Assembly (NCBI GenBank): GCA_964371945.1
Contig: CAYJPA010000045.1
Coordinates: 1 to 47,094 of the forward strand
Direction of reading: 5' to 3'
Length of the DNA: 47,094 nt
Source of the DNA: CAYJPA01 sp964371945
GTDB lineage: Bacteria > Chloroflexota > Chloroflexia > Thermomicrobiales > UBA6265
Part shown: piece by piece, positions 16,453-23,919 of the stretch
Layout of the letters: each line of letters starts with the position of its first letter
Numbering within the stretch: position 1 is the first letter of the stretch
Made by a program: the position numbers and the translations under genes
The notes under the pieces: model-generated
The model's input: only the letters and a program-made list of their open reading frames with translations
Told to the model about the DNA's origin: nothing
Database searches by the model: none

Positions 16453-16568
16453 TTTGGCGTTGATTGCCGTGTTGGTAAGAGACGACGCTGATCGGGGAGA
16501 TACCTTCGACTCCGGCCGCGGCCCGCGTTCAGGATGACGTTCAGAGGTGATTGCGTGGTCGGCATGTA

Positions 16569-16622
16569 TTGACAGATCGCTATTGGACTGATATATACTG
16601 AGTATGCATATCGAGTATGTAT
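16569..16622 (+). promoter_or_regulatory. Promoter and operator region of the PadR-ABC exporter genes
   Basis: TTGACA at 16569-16574, 17 bp, TATATA at 16592-16597. Overlapping and just downstream are ATACT-G-AGTAT (a perfect inverted repeat) and direct repeats GAGTATGCAT (16600) and GAGTATGTAT (16613), 13 bp apart. This is a strong sigma-70-type promoter with operator-like repeats at the start site, well placed for autorepression by the PadR protein. Confidence 0.65.
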
Positions 16623-16644
16623 CGACGATTCGACCGATGCAGCG

Positions 16645-17181
16645 ATGAAAGAAGTCCTACTTGCGTTGCTCGCGGATGGACGCGAGCATGGTTATGAGCT
16701 CAAACAAGCGGTTGAAAGCACGTTTGGGGGCATCTGGCCGCCGCTGAATATCGGGCAGATATATACGACGCTAGCCCGAATGGAACGCGACGGTCTGGCG
16801 CGCAGCGAGCATGTCCAACAAGAGGGCCGGCCCGACAAGCGCGTTTACGCGCTGACGGAGGCCGGGGCCGAAGAGCTGCGAGCGTGGATCGAAACCCCTG
16901 TCACCGAGGCACGGGTGAAGGACGAATTCTTCACCAAGCTGATACTCGCCAGATTGCCTGGTGTCGGGCACCTAAACGGCGCGAGTGATCCCGCAACGCT
17001 GATTGTCCGGCAGCGGCGCGAATACCTCGGAACTTTGCGGCAGCTCAACCTGGCGCTGCTCAATGAAGAGGAGGCACATGGCCGGAAAACACCGGCCGCT
17101 TTGTTAATCGAAGGGGCGATTCTGCATCTCGAAGCTGATTTGAAATGGCTAGATCTGTGCGAACTACGTCTTGCCGAATAG
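16645..17181 (+). CDS. PadR-family transcriptional repressor
   Basis: 178 aa. Residues 1-80 are the PadR winged helix: MKEVLLALLADGREHGYELKQ, then LNIGQIYTTLARMERDGLA and GRPDKRVYALTEAG, with the wing at about 55-72. The C-terminal part (about 100-175) is helical, as in subfamily 1 proteins with a PadR_C-like dimerisation domain. PadR repressors often control neighbouring exporters and respond to toxic small molecules. The ABC transporter ATPase starts 34 bp downstream and the promoter/operator at 16569-16622 lies upstream, so self-regulation with the exporter is likely. The Shine-Dalgarno is poor. Confidence 0.9.
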   Translation: MKEVLLALLADGREHGYELKQAVESTFGGIWPPLNIGQIYTTLARMERDGLARSEHVQQEGRPDKRVYALTEAGAEELRAWIETPVTEARVKDEFFTKLILARLPGVGHLNGASDPATLIVRQRREYLGTLRQLNLALLNEEEAHGRKTPAALLIEGAILHLEADLKWLDLCELRLAE

Positions 17182-17215
17182 CCGATTGCAGGCACACCAT
17201 CAAAGGATTCAACCG

Positions 17216-17992
17216 ATGTCGACTACATTGTTACCTCCCGGCTTAGCGCCATCCGGCATGCCGATGATCGCGGCGATTGGTTTGACTCGAACGTTTCCAG
17301 GCGCGGAGACACCGGTCCATGCGCTTCGAAGCGTTGACCTAACGATTGAGCCCGGTGAATTTGTGGCGGTCATGGGACCGAGCGGTTGCGGTAAGTCGAC
17401 CCTGCTCCATTTGCTCGGCGGGCTTGACCGGCCGACCACCGGGGAGCTGTCGCTCAACGGCTGCCGGGTCGAGCGATTGAGCGAAACGCAGTGGGCAGTA
17501 CTGCGCCGGAAAGAGTTGGGATTTGTCTTCCAGTTCTTCAATCTGATCGGCAATCTGACGGCGGCTGACAATGTCGAGCTGCCCGCGCTGCTCGCGGGCG
17601 CTTCTCCATCCGCGGCCCGCCGGCGGCGCGAGGAGCTCTTTTCCGAGCTCGGGGTCGCGGACAAAGCAGACGCGATTCCGGCGCGGTTATCCGGCGGGCA
17701 GCAACAACGAGTCGCGCTCGCGCGAGCACTGGTCAACCGCCCAGCGATTCTCCTGGCCGATGAGCCGACGGGCAATCTCGACAGCGAGAGCACGCGAGAC
17801 GTTTTGACGCTGTTGCGCCGGTTGCACGCGGCCGGACAGACAATTCTGCTCGTCACCCACGATCCGAGCGTCGCCAGCATCGCCGACCGGTTGTTGACCA
17901 TGCGCGATGGTCGAGTGGTCAACGAGGCCCGGATGAATCGCGAGGAGCCCTCGATCCAGCACTTAACCCAGCTTGTACGGTTGGAGGTGTAG
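17216..17992 (+). CDS. ABC transporter ATP-binding protein, MacB/LolD type
   Basis: 258 aa from ATG 17216, with AAAGGA about 8 nt upstream. The nucleotide-binding domain is complete: Walker A GPSGCGKST (54-62), Q-loop in FVFQFFNLIGNLTAADN, signature LSGGQQQR, Walker B ILLADEPTGNLDS and the switch histidine in LLVTHDPSVA. Such ATPases pair with FtsX-fold permeases and drive mechanotransmission or export of lipoproteins, antibiotics or peptides, without classical import. The permease gene starts 1 nt after the stop and its ribosome site (GGAGG) lies inside this gene, so expression is coupled. Confidence 0.93.
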   Translation: MSTTLLPPGLAPSGMPMIAAIGLTRTFPGAETPVHALRSVDLTIEPGEFVAVMGPSGCGKSTLLHLLGGLDRPTTGELSLNGCRVERLSETQWAVLRRKELGFVFQFFNLIGNLTAADNVELPALLAGASPSAARRRREELFSELGVADKADAIPARLSGGQQQRVALARALVNRPAILLADEPTGNLDSESTRDVLTLLRRLHAAGQTILLVTHDPSVASIADRLLTMRDGRVVNEARMNREEPSIQHLTQLVRLEV

Positions 17993-17993
17993 C

Positions 17994-20348
17994 GTGTATC
18001 GCGGTATGTGGCGAAAGGCTGTAGCCGACACGCGAACCCATCGACTGCAAAGCGCGCTCATCGTGGTCATTTTGATCGCAGCGAGCACAGCGCTGGCGCT
18101 CTCATTGATCGTCCAGCAGAACGCCGACAAACCCTGGCGCAAGGCATTCGACCGTGCAAACGGCGCTCACCTCACGTTCTTCGGTGGTGGAAGCGCGGAT
18201 CTCTCTCCACTGGCGTCGATCGAGGGTGTGAGCGATGCAGCAGGTCCCTACCCGATGGTCCTCGATGCCGCCCTGATCACCGGCGGAACGAAGCATGAAA
18301 CGAGAGTTGCGGGCGTCGACGACGATCCGTACACGGTCGGACAACAGTTGCTCGTGGATGGGCGCTGGCTGGGTGCGGATTCAACCGGCGAGATCGTTCT
18401 GGAGCGAAGCTACGCGGATTACCTGAACGTCGAAGTCGGTGAGACCGTGCAGTTCAAAGCCGGCGACGCGTTCCCGTTCTTCACCGTCGTCGGCACGGCG
18501 ATCGATACAAGCCGGGGCAAGTACCCGGATTGGACGCCGGGTCACGCCTGGGTACTCGAGGAGTCACTTGCGATCATTGAACCGGACGCGGCAAGAATCG
18601 GCTCGGTTCTCATGATTCGACTGAATCAACCTGACGAAGCAGAGGAATTCGTTGGGAGGGCGCTGAACGGGCAGGTTGCTCGCGGGCAGGTCCGCGTAGT
18701 CGATTGGACCTCCGTGCAAGAAGACATGAACGAATGGAACCGGATTAACTCGGTCTTCCTCGGTGTCTTCAGCGCGTTTGGTTTGCTTGCCGCGGGGCTG
18801 ATCATCGCGAACGTGATCGGCGGGCGCGTGCTGGCGCAATTCCGAGAGATTGGGATTCTGAAGACCATCGGGTTCACCCCCCGGCAGGTGGCTGGGATCT
18901 ACCTGGTTCAACATCTGGCGCTTGCGCTCGTCAGTTCGGTGATCGGTCTCGGGTTGTCGGTGTTGATCGCGCCGATTTACCTACGCCAGCTGGCCGAGAG
19001 CTACAACACCGAAACCGGGTCTTCATTTGATCCATTGGTCTACATGATCGCGGTGGTCGCGATCTTGTTCGCGGTCGCGCTCTTCACGCTGCTCCCGGCA
19101 TGGCGTGGAGGACGAGTTTCGACCGTGCGCGCGATCACGACGGGGTTCACCGCGGTTGGCACTCGGCCCTCGGCGCTGGCACAGCTTGCCCGGCGGTTGC
19201 GTTTGCCGGTTCAGATCGGGGTCGGAGTCAAGGACTCGTTCGCCAGACCCTGGCGTGCCGTGCTGACGATCGCCGCGCTGTCGCTGACGATCATCACGAT
19301 CACCTTCACGCTCGGCATGGAAGCGATGTTCGATCGCATTGTGGTCGACCGTGGCTTGGTTGAAGAGCCATGGGATATCGAGGTGCGCCGTGACGATGGG
19401 TCGGATTCGGAGATTCGGGCGGCCCTCGACGAACATCCTGACGTCTCGTCGTATGCCACATCGAACTGGCTTCGCGGCGAGCTCGCGGCAAGCGGTGGCC
19501 GGGCGGCGGCGCCGTTTGAACTGCGCGCACTCGGCGCCGATGTCGAAAACGCCGATTACCCGATGATCGACGGAAGGATGTTCAAGATGCCCGGTGAGGC
19601 GATCATCGGTCGAACGTTGTTCGAGGAGCTGGGGCTCAACATCGGCGACCAGATCGAGCTTGAAGCAGTGATGGGCTCATTTTCCAATCCCACACGAGCC
19701 CCGCTGATGTTGACGATTGTCGGGACATACGTGGAGCCGGAGGAAGATGGGCGGGTGGTCCTCTTCCCGTTTGAGTCGGCAGCCGAGATCTTTCCTGGAA
19801 TCGTGCCGGAGACGTACGAGGTCATGATGCGCGACGGCGGGGATTGGGATGGGCTGATCGCCGCGGTCCAGATTGCGACCAATTACGGAGTCGATATCGA
19901 CCAGAGCGAACGCGGTATGCCGGGCCAGCTCAAGACCATTCGCAGCATCATGTTTGGACTGAGCGGCTTGCTCCTGATCATCGGCGTGGCGAACATGCTA
20001 ACGACCACGCTGCTCAATGTTCGCGAGCGAACGCGCGATATCGGGATCTTGAAGGCACTCGGCATGACACCGCGGCAAATCACAGGCAGTGTCGCGTCTG
20101 GGGTGGTTCTGTTGACCCTCTTGGGAACGGTTGCCGGGATACCGCTCGGACTGCTTGTGTACCGGGGTCTCTTCATCGTTGTCGCCGAGAATATGGTCGA
20201 TGCCGATCCGAAGCTCTACACCGCGCCATCCGCGTTGGGCGTGGCGCTGATCGTTCCGTTCGCACTCGTGTTCGCGGCTCTCACGAGCGTCGTGCCGGGG
20301 CGACGGGCAGCTCAACTGCCTGTCACAGACGTTTTACGCGACGAGTAA
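17994..20348 (+). CDS. FtsX-like ABC permease with two FtsX units
   Basis: 784 aa from a GTG at 17994 with GGAGG 6 nt upstream. The layout is: helix 1 (about 15-37), a first extracytoplasmic MacB-PCD-type domain (to about 255), an FtsX block of three helices (about 260-385, with GGRVLAQFREIGILKTIGFTPRQV), then a fourth helix after RAVLTIAALSL, a second periplasmic domain (about 455-640) and a second FtsX block (NVRERTRDIGILKALGMTPRQI). This duplicated form is common in Gram-positive and Chloroflexota exporters. With the preceding ATPase it forms a complete PadR-controlled ABC system. The substrate is unknown. A terminator follows. Confidence 0.93.
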   Translation: MYRGMWRKAVADTRTHRLQSALIVVILIAASTALALSLIVQQNADKPWRKAFDRANGAHLTFFGGGSADLSPLASIEGVSDAAGPYPMVLDAALITGGTKHETRVAGVDDDPYTVGQQLLVDGRWLGADSTGEIVLERSYADYLNVEVGETVQFKAGDAFPFFTVVGTAIDTSRGKYPDWTPGHAWVLEESLAIIEPDAARIGSVLMIRLNQPDEAEEFVGRALNGQVARGQVRVVDWTSVQEDMNEWNRINSVFLGVFSAFGLLAAGLIIANVIGGRVLAQFREIGILKTIGFTPRQVAGIYLVQHLALALVSSVIGLGLSVLIAPIYLRQLAESYNTETGSSFDPLVYMIAVVAILFAVALFTLLPAWRGGRVSTVRAITTGFTAVGTRPSALAQLARRLRLPVQIGVGVKDSFARPWRAVLTIAALSLTIITITFTLGMEAMFDRIVVDRGLVEEPWDIEVRRDDGSDSEIRAALDEHPDVSSYATSNWLRGELAASGGRAAAPFELRALGADVENADYPMIDGRMFKMPGEAIIGRTLFEELGLNIGDQIELEAVMGSFSNPTRAPLMLTIVGTYVEPEEDGRVVLFPFESAAEIFPGIVPETYEVMMRDGGDWDGLIAAVQIATNYGVDIDQSERGMPGQLKTIRSIMFGLSGLLLIIGVANMLTTTLLNVRERTRDIGILKALGMTPRQITGSVASGVVLLTLLGTVAGIPLGLLVYRGLFIVVAENMVDADPKLYTAPSALGVALIVPFALVFAALTSVVPGRRAAQLPVTDVLRDE

Positions 20349-20369
20349 CGAGGTCAGACGATCCTTCAG

Positions 20370-20426
20370 AACCCTGGATCCGGCTGGCTGGTTGCTTGCA
20401 GCGGGGCCGGACCAGGGTTTGTCTTC
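20370..20426 (+). terminator. Terminator of the PadR-ABC-FtsX operon
   Basis: AACCCTGG-A-TCCGGC at 20370-20384 pairs with GCCGGACCAGGGTT at 20405-20419 with a one-base bulge, and TTGTCTTCT follows. It lies 21 bp after the FtsX stop. The rest of the gap to 20652 has no recognised promoter; a small CCGGC/GCCGG hairpin is near 20560-20575. Confidence 0.7.
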
Positions 20427-20652
20427 TCAATTCAATCAATCACGATCCACCGTGCCTCGATTGTCGCGCTCGATGCCTTCCAGACCCGCGTGCCCGTTTC
20501 AATCCTGACGAATTGGTGATGCTCTCCAGCTTCGCCGTTGCATAGCCTAGATGGGACAACCGGCGACCAGCCGGATGCTCACCCAACATTGGACGGCGCA
20601 AACTGGGCCTTGCTCCCGACCAAGTCTGGCCAAGAGAAGGGCGTGCACTCGT

Positions 20653-22227
20653 ATGCGCATCACGTTCCGTCCGATTTTTAAGGTCCCGATCGCGATCTTG
20701 CTTGCCGTTGGATTGATTGGTCCGGCTTTAGTGCTCGCGCAGGATAGTCAGTCGACCCCGGAAGCCGTTGTCATCGACACGACGGCGCCCGGTTTGAGTC
20801 AGCCTGCCGAACTGTTCGTGGAGGCGACGGATTCCACGGGCGCGGTCGTATTGTTCGAAGCGCCGTACGCTTCTGACGATGTCGATGGCGACATCGGCGT
20901 CGATTGCGCGCCCTCGTTCGGTGCACTCTTCCCGATCGGTCAAACGTTGGTGACCTGCTCGGCTCAGGACGCCGCCGGAAACAGCGCATCAGTCAGTTTT
21001 TTGGTCACCGTGGCGGATCAGTCGCCGCCAAACATCGAATGGCCCGCGGATATCGCGGTCACGACCTCCGATGACACCGGCGCGATCGTCGAGCTCAACA
21101 AATTAGTCGCCTACGACGCGGTCGATGGCGAGGTCGCGGTCATGTGCGATGTCGAATCGGGTGCGTTTTTCCCGGTTGGCACGACGTTGGTCACCTGCCT
21201 GGCGCAAGACAGTTCCGGTTTGCAGGCGCTGCCGGTCACCTTCAACATCACTGTCGATTATCTGGCGGAGACCGAAGAGCCAACGGAGGCGCCTTCGGAC
21301 GGCACCCCGGCGCCATCGGAGACGGCTACCACCGAACCAACGGTCGCGGCGTCGCCGGAGGCGACCGAAACTCCGACCCCGGAACCGAGCGGTGAGGCGA
21401 CCGAAACTCCTTCAACCGAAGCAACGGAGACCCCAACGGAGAGTGGCAGTCCGACCGCCGAGCAGACAGTCGACCCAGGCGCTTCCCCGACTGTTGAAGT
21501 CATCACGCCTGAACCGGTGATCTCGGCCGCGGAGGAGGCACCGGAGAGTGCGCTGCCGAAGAGCGGGGGACAGCGTCGCGTCTCTGCTGAGGTGACCGAG
21601 CCGAAGGTTGCAGTGCCGGATGCGCTCGAGATGCCGTGGCCGATTCCGCCGTCGATCCTGGTTACCGGCAGTGGTCCGGTCGACAGCTTGAGCCTCATCT
21701 GGGGGAACGATTGGTTCCCGATCAGCCAGGAGTTCGGTCACACCGACTTCTCCGTCAGCCACTATTCCTGGTACAGCTATGGCACGGATTACGGTCTTGA
21801 CGGCTTTCAGCACCCTGGCCTCGATATCGGCATGGGAGCGGGAACGGCACTCTACTCGCCGGTGAGCGGCACGGTTGTCGTCGCGGGAGGGGTGCCGTAT
21901 TACACCTTCTACGGCAATGGCGAGCCGGGGGTTGGCGAGTTGATGATCCAGACTGACAATGGGGATCAAGTGATCCTCGGTCATATGGGCTTGATCACCG
22001 TTCAACCCGGGCGGTATGTGAATGTAGGCGATTTTGTTGGCCTTTCGGGCGGGGAGAATGGCGATCACCTGCACCTGGAAGTGCGTGAGGCGTTAGCGGG
22101 CGGCGGGTATCGTATCGTCGATCCGCGCAACAGCTTCCTGACCGGCTCGATCCTCGGCGGAGCGATCGGCGACACGGCGTACGATCCAAGCACGAGCTGG
22201 GCAGATGTCCCGGCGCCTTGGCAGTAA
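20653..22227 (+). CDS. Secreted M23 metallopeptidase with two HYR domains
   Basis: 524 aa from ATG 20653; an upstream in-frame start at 20551 would put non-signal sequence before the signal peptide. Residues 1-30 are a signal peptide ending VLAQ. Two HYR (hyalin repeat, Ig-like) domains lie at about 43-121 and 126-201, each with the paired cysteines and TLVTC. A Thr/Pro/Glu-rich linker (about 205-290) follows. The C-terminal M23 (LytM) domain has all zinc ligands: H387 and D391 (HPGLDIG), H444 (GHM) and H472/H474 (HLHLE). Active M23 enzymes cut peptidoglycan cross-links or other glycyl peptides. The HYR domains probably hold the enzyme to the envelope or matrix. Confidence 0.9.
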   Translation: MRITFRPIFKVPIAILLAVGLIGPALVLAQDSQSTPEAVVIDTTAPGLSQPAELFVEATDSTGAVVLFEAPYASDDVDGDIGVDCAPSFGALFPIGQTLVTCSAQDAAGNSASVSFLVTVADQSPPNIEWPADIAVTTSDDTGAIVELNKLVAYDAVDGEVAVMCDVESGAFFPVGTTLVTCLAQDSSGLQALPVTFNITVDYLAETEEPTEAPSDGTPAPSETATTEPTVAASPEATETPTPEPSGEATETPSTEATETPTESGSPTAEQTVDPGASPTVEVITPEPVISAAEEAPESALPKSGGQRRVSAEVTEPKVAVPDALEMPWPIPPSILVTGSGPVDSLSLIWGNDWFPISQEFGHTDFSVSHYSWYSYGTDYGLDGFQHPGLDIGMGAGTALYSPVSGTVVVAGGVPYYTFYGNGEPGVGELMIQTDNGDQVILGHMGLITVQPGRYVNVGDFVGLSGGENGDHLHLEVREALAGGGYRIVDPRNSFLTGSILGGAIGDTAYDPSTSWADVPAPWQ

Positions 22228-22255
22228 AGGAAAACTGATCAATCAGTGCAACAAG

Positions 22256-22280
22256 GGCCCTTCGGTAAACCCGAAGGGCC
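22256..22280 (+). terminator. Terminator of the M23 peptidase gene
   Basis: Perfect 10-bp stem GGCCCTTCGG/CCGAAGGGCC with loop TAAAC, followed by TTCCGTTTGG, 28 bp after the stop. Confidence 0.7.
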
Positions 22281-22350
22281 TTCCGTTTGGGCAGCGGCCG
22301 AGAAACTCGCAGGACAGCATTCACGGCGGCTCTTCGGCGGACAATGCCCC

Positions 22351-22381
22351 TTGACTTCGAGTGCGCTCGAAGTTGTACCGT
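22351..22381 (+). promoter_or_regulatory. MerR-type promoter with spacer palindrome, probably leaderless
   Basis: -35 TTGACT at 22351-22356 and a weak -10 TACCGT at 22376-22381, a 19-bp spacer. The palindrome ACTTCGAG-TGCG-CTCGAAGT (22354-22373) fills the spacer. Long spacers with a central palindrome are the hallmark of MerR-family activation. The -10 lies only 6 nt before the ATG at 22388 and no Shine-Dalgarno is present, so the transcript may start at the AUG. Confidence 0.75.
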
Positions 22382-22387
22382 TGATCC

Positions 22388-22765
22388 ATGAAGACATCAA
22401 TCACGGTTCAAGAGGCGGCTGCCAGAACTGGGCTCAGCGCGCATACATTGCGGTATTACGAGCGCATCGGATTGATTCCGCGGGTTTCCCGGGCGGGCAA
22501 CAGTCATCGCCGGTACAGCGATCTCGATCTCGACTGGATCGTCTTTGTTTCGCGACTGCGCTCCACCGGCATGGCGATCGCCGACATTCGCCGATACACC
22601 GATCTGGTTCGGGCAGGCTCCGCGACCGTGGCCGAGCGGCTTGCGCTGCTCGACGCGCACCACGAGCGGCTTGCGCGAGAGATCGAGGAGCTTGGCGAGA
22701 ACCTCGCACTCCTCGAACGCAAGATTGCCGATTACCGCGCTCAACTCGATCCAACCAGTCTGTAG
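22388..22765 (+). CDS. MerR-family transcriptional regulator
   Basis: 125 aa. N-terminal MerR helix-turn-helix: ITVQEAAARTGLSAHTLRYYERIGLI (about 5-30), with the wing SHRRYSDLDLDWIVFVSRLR, then a C-terminal dimerisation coiled coil (about 80-120). There is no Cys metal-binding motif, so it is of the NmlR/AdhR-like or substrate-sensing kind rather than a metal sensor. The palindrome promoter directly before it argues for autoregulation. The F420-dependent oxidoreductase gene follows after 70 bp on the same strand and is the likely co-regulated partner, although a small CCCCAA/TTGGGG hairpin at 22784-22801 lies between them. Confidence 0.9.
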   Translation: MKTSITVQEAAARTGLSAHTLRYYERIGLIPRVSRAGNSHRRYSDLDLDWIVFVSRLRSTGMAIADIRRYTDLVRAGSATVAERLALLDAHHERLAREIEELGENLALLERKIADYRAQLDPTSL

Positions 22766-22835
22766 CTGAAGACCTTCTCAATGCCCCAATTGCGGTTGGG
22801 GGTTGATACCCATGTGTGAAATTTGGAGGACGACG

Positions 22836-23780
22836 ATGAAGATCGGATTGCATATCAGCCGGTTCGATTTGCCCGGTGGGCCGGCCAAACTCGGAACGAC
22901 CCTTGGTCGGATTGCGGCGACCGCCGATGAAATCGGGTTTTCGTCGCTCTGGGTTATGGATCATCTGTATCAGCTCGGCCAGGAATTTGGCGCGCCGCAT
23001 GGGCCGGTCGAAGCTCCGATGCTGGAAGGGATGACGACACTTGCCTATCTCGCGGCTCTGACCAGACGAATCCAGCTTGGATTGCTGGTTGGCTGTCCAT
23101 TCTTCCGGCATCCAGGAATGCTGGTCAAGGCGATATCCACGCTTGATGTTCTTTCCGGCGGGCGAAGCGCATTTGGCATCGGCGCGGGGTGGTTCGAGCG
23201 CGAGGCGAGGGGTCTCGGCGTTCCATTTCCGTCGTCGAACGAGCGGTTCGAACGGCTTGAGGAGACGATCTTGATCGCCAGGCACCTCTGGTCGGGGAGC
23301 CGCGAGCCATTCGTCGGACGGCATTACCGGCTCGAAGAACCGATCAACAGTCCCCAACCGTTGCGCATGCCGCATCCGCCGATCGTGATCGGTGGGAGTG
23401 GCGAGAAGCGAACGTTACGGCTCGTGGCGCAATATGCGGATGTCTGGAATTTTGTGATGGGCGCGCCATCATCGTTGCCGGAATTTGCTGGTCTCCATCA
23501 GCCGCTGACTGAAAGCTTGCATGTGCTGGAACAGAAACTCTCGGTGCTGGAGCGGCATTGCGACGAATTGGGACGGCCATTTGCGAAGATCGAGAAGTCG
23601 GTCGTGACCTACGTCAAGATCGGACCTGGCGCATCGCCCGTGGCGGAAGTTGTCGAGCTCTGTGGGATGTTGGCGGAGCGCGGGGTTTCGGAGCTCATCT
23701 TGAATGTGATCGCGGTCGAGTCGATTACTCCGCTGGAGACGATTGGCCGCGATGTTATTCCGCAAGTACAGGAGTTATAA
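22836..23780 (+). CDS. F420-dependent LLM-class oxidoreductase (second copy)
   Basis: 314 aa from ATG 22836 with GGAGG 6 nt upstream. The luciferase-like TIM barrel has SLWVMDHLYQLG, TRRIQLGLLVGCPFFRHPGMLVKAISTLDVLSGGR, FGIGAGWFERE, PHPPIVIGGSGEKRTLRLVAQYADVWN. This order fits the F420-dependent TIGR03560-like group. It is only distantly like the copy at 6657-7592, so it is not a recent duplicate. The substrate is unknown. The MerR gene just upstream suggests induction by a reactive or xenobiotic compound, which is an inference. Confidence 0.88.
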   Translation: MKIGLHISRFDLPGGPAKLGTTLGRIAATADEIGFSSLWVMDHLYQLGQEFGAPHGPVEAPMLEGMTTLAYLAALTRRIQLGLLVGCPFFRHPGMLVKAISTLDVLSGGRSAFGIGAGWFEREARGLGVPFPSSNERFERLEETILIARHLWSGSREPFVGRHYRLEEPINSPQPLRMPHPPIVIGGSGEKRTLRLVAQYADVWNFVMGAPSSLPEFAGLHQPLTESLHVLEQKLSVLERHCDELGRPFAKIEKSVVTYVKIGPGASPVAEVVELCGMLAERGVSELILNVIAVESITPLETIGRDVIPQVQEL

Positions 23781-23919
23781 CCGGCCGCGGCGACAACTTA
23801 GCGGTCGATTCCAGGCACCAGTCCTCCCGTCTCACTGAGCCGCTCGAGGTCACCGAAAACTTGAGAGGTCTCGTGTTACCTTTGGCAAGATTCGGAGTCG
23901 ACTTGCAAGGGAGAGGGAG

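Noticed and set aside
20427..20652. c-di-AMP riboswitch before the M23 peptidase
   Set aside because: Peptidase genes often carry one, but the conserved segments are not seen here.
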